DNA of 26,266 nucleotides from Fusobacteriaceae bacterium (GTDB lineage: Bacteria; Fusobacteriota; Fusobacteriia; Fusobacteriales; Fusobacteriaceae). The DNA lies in contig CAAFPW010000029.1 in assembly GCA_900764925.1 (NCBI GenBank), forward strand, positions 1 through 26,266. Direction: 5' to 3'. Position numbers and translations under genes: made by a program. Below, piece by piece: positions 8,406-15,704 of this stretch. The notes below the pieces were generated by a model, which saw only the letters and a program-made list of their open reading frames with translations, was not told where the DNA came from and made no database searches. How positions within the stretch are numbered: position 1 is the first letter of the stretch; every line of letters starts with the position of its first letter.

Positions 8406-8855
8406 TTAATTACTTCCTATTATTCTTAAATCTTTTACGCCATCTACTTCAGATATCTTTTCTAACATTCCCTCTATCTTTCTCAACATATTCTCAGTTG
8501 TTTGAATAGAGATAGTAGATTTTGCTATCCCATCTACAGCTATATTTTGTACTATTGTAAGTACATTCATATCCTCTTCAGCAATTATATTTAATATGCT
8601 TGCTAATATTCCTGGTTTATCTACCAATGACATATGAATACTAAAAACTTTATCCTTTCCACTTTCAAAAAATGGCTTTATATAATCTTTATATTTATAA
8701 TATGTACTTCTACTTATTCCTACCTTTTTTATTGCCTCATATTTAGATATTTTTGTATGCTGTACCAAATCATTTACTTTGATTACACTTTGAATAGAGT
8801 TTGGAAGTATTCTCTTATCTACTATATAGTATTCTCTTTTCTCACTTTTTCCCAT
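8406..8855 (-). CDS. ACT-domain protein, PheB/UPF0735 family
   Basis: A 149-residue cytosolic protein. The N-terminal half contains a helix-turn-helix-like stretch K-Y-E-A-I-K-K-V-G-I-S-R-S-T-Y-Y-K-Y-K near residues 38-56. The C-terminal half is an ACT domain beginning S-I-H-M-S-L-V-D-K-P-G-I-L-A near residue 73. ACT domains bind amino acids and control enzymes or regulators. The PheB/UPF0735 family is linked by name to phenylalanine metabolism but its role is not firmly known. The layout would suit an amino-acid-responsive regulator; that is inference. ATG follows AAGGAGAG. It sits between folD (24 bp) and accB (19 bp). Confidence 0.8.
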   Translation of the reverse strand: MGKSEKREYYIVDKRILPNSIQSVIKVNDLVQHTKISKYEAIKKVGISRSTYYKYKDYIKPFFESGKDKVFSIHMSLVDKPGILASILNIIAEEDMNVLTIVQNIAVDGIAKSTISIQTTENMLRKIEGMLEKISEVDGVKDLRIIGSN

Positions 8856-8879
8856 AGTCTCTCCTTCGCTTCTAACTTA

Positions 8880-9728
8880 CTAAAAATTAACTTTCTTAAA
8901 AGCTCTCATTGTATTGTGAAATAACATAGCCACAGTCATTGGTCCCACTCCTCCAGGTACAGGAGTTATATATGAAGATTTCTGACTTACACTTTCATAA
9001 TCTACATCTCCAAACAATCCATCTTCTGTTCTATTTATTCCTACATCAATAACTACAGCTCCATCTTTTACCATATCTGCAGTTAAAAATTTCGCTCTAC
9101 CTATTGCCATAACTATTATATCAGCACTCTTAGTCTTCTCAATTAAATTTTTAGTTTTACTATTACATACAGTTACTGTTGCACCTTGATTTATCATCAA
9201 TCCAGCCATAGGTTTCCCAACTATATTACTTCTCCCTACAACTACTACATCTTTTCCCTCTAACTCTATCGAATAGTATTTCAATATCTCCATTATTCCT
9301 GCTGGAGTACAAGGCTTCATAGAGTCTTTATCATTTAACATCAAAAGTCCTAAATTTTCAGGCTTAAATCCATCTACATCCTTTTCTAGAGCTATCTTAT
9401 CTATAACCTTCTTTTCATCTATGTGTTTAGGTAATGGAAGTTGTACTAATATTCCATTTACTCTCTCATCTCTATTTAACTCTTCTATTGTTGCTAGTAA
9501 TTCCTCTTCACTTGTAGTTTCTGGTAAAAAATGAGCAAAGCTTTCAAAACCTAATTCACTACATCCTTTTATTTTAGAATTTACATATATCTTTGAAGCT
9601 GAATTGTCTCCTACCAATACAATTGCTAATCCTGGAACTCTTCCTGACTTTTCCTTTAATTCAGCAACCTCTAACTTTATCTCATCTTTTATCTTTTTAG
9701 CTAACTCTTTTCCATCTAGTTTTATCAT
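8880..9728 (-). CDS. folD: Methylenetetrahydrofolate dehydrogenase/cyclohydrolase
   Basis: It interconverts 5,10-methylene-THF and 10-formyl-THF in the cytosol. At 282 residues it has the family's usual length. The catalytic Y49 and K53 lie in K-I-Y-V-N-S-K-I-K-G. GILVQLPLP (92-100), D-V-D-G (118-121), the NADP-binding VVGRSNIVGKP (163-173) and PVPGGVGPMT (256-265) are all intact. The ATG has a modest AGG upstream. The gene follows fmt by 12 bp. 10-formyl-THF, one product of FolD, is the formyl donor of Fmt, so the pairing makes metabolic sense. Confidence 0.97.
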   Translation of the reverse strand: MIKLDGKELAKKIKDEIKLEVAELKEKSGRVPGLAIVLVGDNSASKIYVNSKIKGCSELGFESFAHFLPETTSEEELLATIEELNRDERVNGILVQLPLPKHIDEKKVIDKIALEKDVDGFKPENLGLLMLNDKDSMKPCTPAGIMEILKYYSIELEGKDVVVVGRSNIVGKPMAGLMINQGATVTVCNSKTKNLIEKTKSADIIVMAIGRAKFLTADMVKDGAVVIDVGINRTEDGLFGDVDYESVSQKSSYITPVPGGVGPMTVAMLFHNTMRAFKKVNF

Positions 9729-9740
9729 TTTGCTACCTTT

Positions 9741-10673
9741 CTATTGTAAAATATCTCCAACCTTTAGTATATTTCCATTTATAATATCAGCACCAGTTAA
9801 AAGTTTTTTATTTTCAGGTTTAACTTGAGTTAGTATAACACTTCCATCTCCTGTTTTTACTATTACTCCCTCACCTTTTTTTATATCTACAACTTCACCA
9901 CATACTCCATTTTCATATTTTTTATAGTTTTCTTTAACTCCATAGATTTTAAAAATCTTATCTTGTAAAGTTGTAAAAGCACTTGGAAATGGATTCATTC
10001 CTCTTACAAAATTAAATATCTCTCTTTCCTTTCTTGACCAATCAATCTTACAGTCATCTTTTGAAAAAGGTTTTACAAAAGTTGCCTCAGAGTGATTTTG
10101 TTCATGTCTAGGTGCCTCTCCCTTTTCTATAAGTTCCACTGCTTGAAGTAACCCTTGAGCACCTAACTCTTTTAATCTATCATGTAGTGTTAAAAATGTA
10201 TCTTCATCTGTAATTTGAGTCTTTACTGTAAGTATTACATCTCCAGCATCTAACTCTTCAGCTATATACATTATACTTACTCCACTCTCTTCCTCTCCAT
10301 GTATCAGAGCAGCATTGATAGGAGCAGCTCCTCTATATTTTGGTAAAAGTGAAGAGTGTACATTTATAACTCCATATTTAGGTATATCTATTATCTCTTT
10401 AGGCAAAATTTTTCCATAAGCCACAACTACAATTAGGTCAGGATTTAAATCTCTTATTAAATCTTGAGTTTCCTTATCTTTTAAAGTGTTTGGTTGATAA
10501 ACTGGAATATTATGCTCTAATGCATACTCCTTTACAGGAGTAAATTTTATCTTCTTTCCTCTCATATTAGGTTTATCTATCTTTGTAAAAGCACCTATTA
10601 TCTCATATTTTGAATTTAATATATCAAAAGATGGAACTGCAAATTCAGGAGTTCCCATAAATAAAATTCTCAT
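9741..10673 (-). CDS. fmt: Methionyl-tRNA formyltransferase
   Basis: It formylates initiator Met-tRNA using 10-formyl-THF. The 310 residues show the N-terminal M-G-T-P-E-F-A-V-P motif and the catalytic N104-x-H106 of NVHSSLLPKYRGAAPI. D142 follows in E-L-D-A-G-D. A C-terminal OB-like tRNA-binding domain follows residue 205 or so. Its ATG overlaps the nrdR stop as TAATG, with AAAGGA upstream, so translation is likely coupled. No def (peptide deformylase) gene, a common neighbour, is present in the window. Confidence 0.97.
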   Translation of the reverse strand: MRILFMGTPEFAVPSFDILNSKYEIIGAFTKIDKPNMRGKKIKFTPVKEYALEHNIPVYQPNTLKDKETQDLIRDLNPDLIVVVAYGKILPKEIIDIPKYGVINVHSSLLPKYRGAAPINAALIHGEEESGVSIMYIAEELDAGDVILTVKTQITDEDTFLTLHDRLKELGAQGLLQAVELIEKGEAPRHEQNHSEATFVKPFSKDDCKIDWSRKEREIFNFVRGMNPFPSAFTTLQDKIFKIYGVKENYKKYENGVCGEVVDIKKGEGVIVKTGDGSVILTQVKPENKKLLTGADIINGNILKVGDILQ

Positions 10674-11137
10674 TATTTTTCCTTTCTATTCTTACTTATT
10701 TTTTCTACTAACTCTATAAAAGATTCTATATCTTTAAACTCTTTATAAACAGATACAAATCTAACATAAGCTACTTCATCTACTTGCAACAACTTTTCCA
10801 TAACTAACTCTCCAAGCTCACTACTTGTTATCTCATTTTTCAAAGAGTTCTGTATAGATTTCTCTATCTCTAAAACAAAAGTCTCAAGCTGTTCTCTACT
10901 TATATTTCTCTTTATAGTAGCTGTTATTAATCCCCTTAGTAGTTTATTTCTATCAAACTTTTCTCTTCTCTTATCTTTTTTTACAATATATAGAGGTGTC
11001 TCTTCTACTTTTTCATATGTTGTAAATCTCTTCTCACAATTTATACACTCACGACGTCTCTTAATCGAAAATCCATCCATAAAAGAACGACTGTCTATAA
11101 CTTTTGTATCTTCTGAACCACAAAATGGACATCTCAT
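10673..11137 (-). CDS. nrdR: Transcriptional repressor NrdR
   Basis: A nucleotide-sensing repressor of ribonucleotide reductase genes. The 154 residues begin with a zinc ribbon, C3-P-F-C6 and C31-x2-C34, with the family's D-S-R and R-R-R-x-C-x-x-C features. An ATP-cone domain follows at about 48-138, starting V-K-K-D-K-R-R-E-K-F-D. Only weak purine-rich ribosome-binding sequence lies before the ATG. It starts 6 bp after the PTS IIA gene and overlaps fmt by one base. No ribonucleotide reductase gene is in this window, so the targets lie elsewhere. Confidence 0.96.
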   Translation of the reverse strand: MRCPFCGSEDTKVIDSRSFMDGFSIKRRRECINCEKRFTTYEKVEETPLYIVKKDKRREKFDRNKLLRGLITATIKRNISREQLETFVLEIEKSIQNSLKNEITSSELGELVMEKLLQVDEVAYVRFVSVYKEFKDIESFIELVEKISKNRKEK

Positions 11138-11143
11138 ATCTCA

Positions 11144-11614
11144 TCAACTCTCTTTTTTATCAATATACTCAATTACCTCACTTGCTGTTTTACAATTTAG
11201 AAGTCCCTCTCTAAAGCTTTCTTCTCTTATCAAACGTGAGATTCTTGCCAATACTTTTAAATAAATTTGGCTATCTTTATTTGGAGATGCAAATACAAAG
11301 AAAATATTTACTTTCTCATTATCCATAGATTTAAAATCAACTTTTTCTTTACTGATTCCAAAAGCAATTGTTAATTTTTTTGCTACTTCTGTTTTTGCAT
11401 GGGGTATTGCTACACCCTTTCCTATCCCTGTACTTCCTAATTTTTCTCTTTCAACAAGAGCTTTATATATAGTATTTCCTTCATTTGAAATATTAGATGA
11501 ATTCTCAATTAATTTTGAAAGTTCTAATAAAACTTCATCCTTTGTTTTAGCTTTTAGATTAAGAGAAATCAAATCTTCTGACATGTAGTCAGTTATCTTT
11601 ATAATATTAGTCAT
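11144..11614 (-). CDS. PTS EIIA domain protein (fructose/nitrogen type)
   Basis: A stand-alone 156-residue EIIA domain of the PtsN/fructose class. The phosphorylatable histidine is H72 in GKGVAIPHAKT. Flanking R-E-x-L-G-S-T-G-I-G (56-65) and the downstream V-F-A-S-P region are typical. In sugar transport such a domain passes phosphate from HPr to EIIB. Stand-alone versions (EIIA-Ntr) are regulatory. No EIIB, EIIC, EI or HPr gene is adjacent, which favours a regulatory role; this is inference. Its ribosome-binding site GGAGG lies inside the last codons of recO. Confidence 0.87.
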   Translation of the reverse strand: MTNIIKITDYMSEDLISLNLKAKTKDEVLLELSKLIENSSNISNEGNTIYKALVEREKLGSTGIGKGVAIPHAKTEVAKKLTIAFGISKEKVDFKSMDNEKVNIFFVFASPNKDSQIYLKVLARISRLIREESFREGLLNCKTASEVIEYIDKKES

Positions 11615-11617
11615 TCT

Positions 11618-12325
11618 CTAGCCCTCCATAATATAATTTTTTAATTTAATATCTATTCCTAAGTGAAAACTTATATATTTTTCAAAAAGAGATATAACAT
11701 TTTTTATATCATCTAATAATTCATCTCCAGTTATAATCTCCTTTGTTCTTCCATAAACAAATTTTTCTATTATCTCTTTCTCTTTTTCAGAAACCCTATA
11801 TGTGTATCTCTCATTTTCAACTGTAAAACTTGATCTTTCAAAAGAAAAATTATTTCCCTCTCCCATATCAATTTTTAGACCTTCATCTTTTATAATGTAG
11901 TATAAAAAATATCCAATCAAAATATAATTTTTTCTCTTATTCTCACTCCCTTTTAAAAATTCCAAACTTTTTATTGTCATCTTATAGAGTGATTTTTTTC
12001 TATTATTTTCAACTAAGATTCCATTTAATAATGCAATAAAATATAAAGCTATCTCTAATTTATCCAAATCAACTTTAATTTCAGAATAAGAATCTATCCC
12101 ATTAAAACTAGATACTGTATACCCCTCTCCTTTTTTATAGAAAGAAAATTTTGTAAGTGAGAGTAGATCTATTGAACTCAACTCTCTTTTCTTACTCTTT
12201 CTAATTCCTTTTAATAAAAAAGTCAATTTACCAAAATTTTCTGTAAATACAGTTATATATCTATCAGCTTCTCCAAAATCTCTCTTATTTATTATTAAAG
12301 CATCATCATTTATAAACTTAATCAT
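11618..12325 (-). CDS. recO: DNA repair protein RecO
   Basis: RecO helps load RecA at single-stranded gaps with RecR and anneals DNA. The 235-residue protein has the N-terminal OB-fold pattern (D-A-L-I-I-N-K-R-D-F-G-E-A-D near residues 8-21, then G-K-L-T-F-L-L-K-G-I-R) and a helical C-terminal part. The Cys4 zinc site present in some RecO proteins is absent, as it is in E. coli RecO. The start ATG overlaps the stop of the LolA-like gene as ATGA. Similarity is strongest in the first 100 residues and the C-terminal half is divergent. Confidence 0.87.
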   Translation of the reverse strand: MIKFINDDALIINKRDFGEADRYITVFTENFGKLTFLLKGIRKSKKRELSSIDLLSLTKFSFYKKGEGYTVSSFNGIDSYSEIKVDLDKLEIALYFIALLNGILVENNRKKSLYKMTIKSLEFLKGSENKRKNYILIGYFLYYIIKDEGLKIDMGEGNNFSFERSSFTVENERYTYRVSEKEKEIIEKFVYGRTKEIITGDELLDDIKNVISLFEKYISFHLGIDIKLKNYIMEG

Positions 12326-12882
12326 AATTGAGATAACTCCTGTACATTTATATTTGAATTTACTTCATACTGCTTTATCTGTAACTTTGCTATAATCATA
12401 TCTCCATCATATACTATAAATTTTGTTGGCAGTAGATATCCATTATACTCCTTTAAGCTATCAATTTCAACCTTTCTTCCATTTTTTAAGTATATCTCTT
12501 TTATTTTTTTAGCATGGTAATCTTCTTTAAACTTACTATCATCTTTATCTTTAGTTAAGATAAAATTTATAGCTTCTAAGGCTTCGTTCTCATCTCCAGA
12601 CAATACTTCTTCTGACTTTTGATCAAAAAGTGGTAAATATACTATTTTCTTATCTTTAGTATATATGTATACCTCTCCTCTATTTAATTCTGGAGATAGA
12701 ATATCTTTTCTTATAAAATCTGGATATATGTACGAAAGCTTATACTCACTATTCTTTACCTCTCCATTGATAGTTATACTCTCTTTTACATCCATTATTA
12801 AAATATTTATTTGGCTCAATTCCTTTCCATAGGAAAAAAGACTACTTAACACCATTAGTACGAGCATTACTATTTTTTTCAT
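12322..12882 (-). CDS. LolA-like periplasmic protein
   Basis: A 186-residue exported protein. The signal peptide is M-K-K followed by a hydrophobic core and F-S-Y-G, with cleavage expected near residue 19. The mature part has the beta-rich pattern of LolA/outer-membrane lipoprotein-sorting proteins: an early Y-K-L-S-Y-I-Y-P-D-F-I-R-K-D segment, then G-R-K-V-E-I and L-P-T-K-F-I-V-Y-D-G. LolA carries lipoproteins across the periplasm. I assign the family from this pattern and from context beside mreC, not from a diagnostic motif. Its ATG, with AGGTGA upstream, lies inside the 3' end of mreC (41-bp overlap). Its stop overlaps recO. Confidence 0.68.
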   Translation of the reverse strand: MKKIVMLVLMVLSSLFSYGKELSQINILIMDVKESITINGEVKNSEYKLSYIYPDFIRKDILSPELNRGEVYIYTKDKKIVYLPLFDQKSEEVLSGDENEALEAINFILTKDKDDSKFKEDYHAKKIKEIYLKNGRKVEIDSLKEYNGYLLPTKFIVYDGDMIIAKLQIKQYEVNSNINVQELSQL

Positions 12883-13714
12883 TTTTCTTCACCTGTTCCT
12901 CTGTTGGAATTAAAATTAGAACCTCAGCAAGATTTATAACATCTATCTCACTTTTTACTTTTATACTCTTTAAAACCTCTACTCCACTATCTATTACTTC
13001 ATCTACTTTACCTATATATATTCCTTTAGGGTAGATTTCACTTATTCCTGAGGTATATACCTTTTCTCCCTCATCAATATTCTCTTCAAAAGTATTAGCT
13101 TCAAAATAAAGAGTTCCATCTCCCTCGTTACTTCCTCTAAGAACTCCTAAAGCACCATTTTCAGTTAAAGAACTTACATTGAAATTCTCTCCAGTTATCA
13201 TATCAACCATTGAGTAGTCATCATATACTCTTCCAATTTTTCCTATTAGATTCTCTCCTGCAAGAACAATATAATTCTTTTTAACTCCATCTTTTTTTCC
13301 TAAGTTGATATAGAATCTTTCATATATATTACTTGGATTTCTAAAATTTACTTTAGCAACCTTTACATTGAGCTTTTTCTCATCCTTCATTTTTAGAATC
13401 TCTCTCAATCTTCTATTTTCTTCACTTAGCTCTTTATTGTATGTAAGTAATATATCATATTTTACATGTTCATTTTTTAATTTTCTATTCTCTTCAAGTA
13501 CAGACTTATAACTTACCACTGCTTCTGAAGTCTCTTTAAAAAAGTTCCCCAACTGATAAATCTTTCTTTGAATAGGGAAAACTACATAACTAATTACATT
13601 TATTCCCGAATTGACAGCCTTACTAAAAAGAACAAATATTAAGATAAGAGCAAAAAATACTATTCCAATTTTTTTTCTAATAGAACTCTTAGACTCTCTT
13701 TTTTTTCTTAACAT
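12842..13714 (-). CDS. mreC: Cell shape protein MreC
   Basis: MreC is a bitopic inner-membrane protein of the elongation complex that organises lateral peptidoglycan synthesis. The 290 residues show a basic cytoplasmic start, one membrane helix at about 17-37, a coiled coil at about 65-115 rich in E-E-N-R-x-L, and then the two-lobed periplasmic beta domain. That domain has Y-I-N-L-G-K-K-D-G-V and G-K-I-G-R-V, followed by L-G-V-L-R-G and S-G-I-S-E-I-Y-P-K-G-I-Y-I-G-K-V. mreB and mreD, the common partners, are not adjacent. It starts one base after the peptidase stop, and its polar C-terminal tail overlaps the next gene's signal-peptide codons. Confidence 0.93.
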   Translation of the reverse strand: MLRKKRESKSSIRKKIGIVFFALILIFVLFSKAVNSGINVISYVVFPIQRKIYQLGNFFKETSEAVVSYKSVLEENRKLKNEHVKYDILLTYNKELSEENRRLREILKMKDEKKLNVKVAKVNFRNPSNIYERFYINLGKKDGVKKNYIVLAGENLIGKIGRVYDDYSMVDMITGENFNVSSLTENGALGVLRGSNEGDGTLYFEANTFEENIDEGEKVYTSGISEIYPKGIYIGKVDEVIDSGVEVLKSIKVKSEIDVINLAEVLILIPTEEQVKKNEKNSNARTNGVK

Positions 13715-13715
13715 C

Positions 13716-14825
13716 TTATGCCAATTCCTTTAAAACTTCTACTACTAAATTTGTAGTTTTTACCATATCCTCTATCTCTATATATTCCTCTTTAGTATGA
13801 ACTTTTGTCATTCCTATAGCAATTGTTAAAGCTTTATATCCCTTTTCATTGTATACATTAGAATCACTTCCACCACCAGTAGATTTTGTTACATACTCCA
13901 CTCCACTATTTTCACAAGCTTTTTTGAAATATCCTAATATCTCATCATCTTCTGATATACAATATCCTGAGTATCCTTTCTCTACTCCATTTTCAAATTC
14001 TGCTCCAAAACTTTTAGCCATTTCTACAAATATATCATTTGTCTCTTTTAATAAATTATCCAATTTTTCTCCTGAAAAACTTCTTGCTTCATATTGAAGA
14101 GTCACTTCTGGCATAACTATATTTACAGCTTCTCCCCCTCTTACAACTCCTATATTAGAAGTAGTTTCAGAATCTATTCTTCCAAGTTTTATCTTAGTAA
14201 TAGCATGAGCTGCTACTGTAAGAGCATTTATTCCATTTTCTGGAGCTATCCCAGCATGAGCTGGCTTACCTATTATTCTCATCTTTCCTTTAGCAGAAAA
14301 TGGAGTTTGAACTATTGCTATCCCAGGTTTTCCACTTGAATCCAAAATAAAAGAGTAATCAGGAGAGTACTTTTCTATTTCAAATCCCTTAGCTCCTAAC
14401 AATCCTATCTCTTCTGCTATTGAACAAACAACTATAATCTCTGGATGTTCAATATTATTTTCTTTTATAACTCTTATTGCTTCTATTATATTAGCTATAC
14501 CAGCTTTATCGTCTCCACCAAGAACAGTTGTTCCATCGCTTTTTATTATCCCATTTTCAATAATAGGATTTACCTTATCACAAGGTAAAACTGTATCCAT
14601 ATGAGCACTTAATAGAACTCTCTTTTTCCCTGGAGCTCTTAAGATACCTATAATATTTCCAGTAGTTCCTTGAAATTTCTCTCCAGCATTATCTTCTGTT
14701 ACTTCCATTCCAAGATCTTGTAATTGTTTTTTTATATAATCAGCTACCTCTCTCTCTTTTAAAGAAGGCGATGAAATTCTTGCCATATTTATAAAATTTT
14801 CTACCATTCTCTCTCTATTTATCAC
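13716..14825 (-). CDS. PepT-like M20-family metallopeptidase
   Basis: A 369-residue dinuclear zinc aminopeptidase of the M20 family, closest by pattern to the PepT-like (tripeptidase-related) group. Metal-site motifs are SAHMDTV (H75, D77), GGDDKAG (D105 as likely bridging ligand), AEEIG (E138 general base, E139), D162, and a C-terminal V-H-T-K-E-E-Y histidine. A lid/dimerisation domain containing G-K-P-A-H-A-G lies at about 180-290. The likely role is cytosolic peptide breakdown. The start is GTG with AGGAGG seven bases upstream. A good promoter precedes it, making this the first gene of the long minus-strand operon. Confidence 0.9.
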   Translation of the reverse strand: MINRERMVENFINMARISSPSLKEREVADYIKKQLQDLGMEVTEDNAGEKFQGTTGNIIGILRAPGKKRVLLSAHMDTVLPCDKVNPIIENGIIKSDGTTVLGGDDKAGIANIIEAIRVIKENNIEHPEIIVVCSIAEEIGLLGAKGFEIEKYSPDYSFILDSSGKPGIAIVQTPFSAKGKMRIIGKPAHAGIAPENGINALTVAAHAITKIKLGRIDSETTSNIGVVRGGEAVNIVMPEVTLQYEARSFSGEKLDNLLKETNDIFVEMAKSFGAEFENGVEKGYSGYCISEDDEILGYFKKACENSGVEYVTKSTGGGSDSNVYNEKGYKALTIAIGMTKVHTKEEYIEIEDMVKTTNLVVEVLKELA

Positions 14826-14863
14826 AACTGTTCCTCCTAACCGTAATTTACACTCTTCTATTA

Positions 14864-14893
14864 ATTATAATATATTTATAGTGGTTTTGTAAA
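14864..14893 (-). promoter_or_regulatory. Promoter of the PepT-like/mreC operon
   Basis: On the minus strand TTTACA (14893-14888) is followed after 18 bases by a perfect TATAAT (14869-14864). Transcription would start near 14857, about 30 bp before the GTG start at 14825. No other comparably good promoter was noticed in the genes that follow down to apt. Confidence 0.75.
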
Positions 14894-14956
14894 GTACTAC
14901 TGGTATAAAAAAATAGACAATTTAATATTTTTATCTTTAAAACTATGACTTTAAAA

Positions 14957-14987
14957 TAAAAAAGTATCTACTTATATAATAGATACT
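14957..14987 (-). terminator. Intrinsic terminator downstream of hmuF
   Basis: A perfect 8-bp stem, AGTATCTA (14963-14970) with TAGATACT (14980-14987), encloses a 9-base loop. On the minus strand it is followed by a T run (plus A 14957-14963). It lies 15 bp after the hmuF stop, so hmuF appears monocistronic. Confidence 0.82.
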
Positions 14988-15001
14988 CTTCTAAATACTT
15001 T

Positions 15002-15508
15002 TTATAATCTTGTAATTAATTTCTTAAAATAATTATAAGCATTTTCTAAATCATTTCCATCTGGATGCTTACTTGCATCTTCCCATCTTTTTATTCTTTC
15101 AGGATTTGGTCCATGAGGATGTTCTGGTCCAAATTTTGTTTTCATCATCTCTATAAGTTTAGGATCAACAGCTCCTTGACAATGATAGTGTCCCACTACT
15201 TCATTTCCATTATCAGTAAATAATTTAGTTATTCTCTCTATACAATCCATAGCATGTTGTGAATCTGGATAAGCTCCTAAAGTAAATATAAAGGCAATTT
15301 TCTTATTTTTAATTGTTTCAATAAATTTAAGAGCTTTTGTATCAGCTGTTCCTTTATCTATCCAAGTCCCCACAACTATTAAATCATAATCCAGAGAAAT
15401 AACCTCTGAAATATCTTTTACCTCTACATTTGAAAAAGCTTTACTAGCTGCTTCACAAACTTTTTTTGTGTTTCCTGTAAGTGTTGAATAAGCAATTAAT
15501 ATCTTCAC
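15002..15508 (-). CDS. hmuF: HmuF-type flavodoxin (anaerobilin reductase/haem trafficking)
   Basis: A 168-residue flavodoxin-fold protein. The FMN phosphate loop is STLTGNT (8-14), W49 follows G-T in the second FMN loop, and TLGAYPDS (76-83) fits the third. The C-terminal part is unusual for an electron-carrier flavodoxin. It has GHYHCQG (107-112) and then GPEHPHGPNPERIKRWEDAS (127-146), rich in His and Pro; this is a feature of the PF12641-type group, which also includes the BilS protein of bilirubin-reducing bacteria. F. nucleatum HmuF is reported to bind haem and reduce anaerobilin. Divergent placement from hmuW supports that assignment. The start is GTG with AGGAGG six bases ahead. BilS-like function is the main alternative. 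Confidence 0.85.
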   Translation of the reverse strand: MKILIAYSTLTGNTKKVCEAASKAFSNVEVKDISEVISLDYDLIVVGTWIDKGTADTKALKFIETIKNKKIAFIFTLGAYPDSQHAMDCIERITKLFTDNGNEVVGHYHCQGAVDPKLIEMMKTKFGPEHPHGPNPERIKRWEDASKHPDGNDLENAYNYFKKLITRL

Positions 15509-15539
15509 CTTTACCCTCCTATTTTTAGTTTATATAGAT

Positions 15540-15568
15540 TTTATAACACAATTTATTTTTAAAGTCAA
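15540..15568 (-). promoter_or_regulatory. Promoter of hmuF
   Basis: On the minus strand TTGACT (15568-15563) is followed after 17 bases by TATAAA (15545-15540). The expected start of transcription is near 15533, about 25 bp before the GTG. It faces away from the hmuW promoter, and its -35 box touches one arm of the inverted repeat at 15567-15588. Confidence 0.7.
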
Positions 15569-15588
15569 ATAATTTAAAAATATTATTT
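15567..15588. promoter_or_regulatory. Inverted repeat between divergent hmuF and hmuW promoters (candidate operator)
   Basis: AAATAAT (15567-15573) and ATTATTT (15582-15588) form perfect 7-bp arms around an 8-base spacer. The site lies between the two -35 boxes (15563-15568 and 15595-15600), where one bound repressor could close both promoters. The arms are pure A/T in an A/T-rich region, so chance is possible. It does not match the classical Fur box. Confidence 0.42.
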
Positions 15589-15594
15589 TTTGTC

Positions 15595-15623
15595 TTGACA
15601 ATTTTTTATAAAGGGTTTACTAT
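15595..15623 (+). promoter_or_regulatory. Promoter of hmuW and the haem-uptake genes
   Basis: A consensus TTGACA (15595-15600) is followed after 17 bases by TACTAT (15618-15623). Transcription would begin near 15630, giving a leader of about 75 bases before the hmuW ATG. The leader contains a weak inverted repeat, GAAAAAT (15631-15637) with ATTTTTC (15656-15662). Confidence 0.78.
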
Positions 15624-15704
15624 ATCCTTAGAAAAATTACTTTGGAAATAAAAATATTTTTCTATAGAGATTATTATGTATAAAAAATAAATTGGAGGAA
15701 ATAA

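Noticed and set aside
15676..15690. Four-codon upstream frame (M-Y-K-K) in the hmuW leader
   Set aside because: No ribosome-binding site precedes it and such short frames are common by chance in A/T-rich leaders.
15509..15704. Classical 19-bp Fur box in the hmuF-hmuW region
   Set aside because: No GATAAT-type palindrome with acceptable match was found; only the AAATAAT/ATTATTT repeat is reported.
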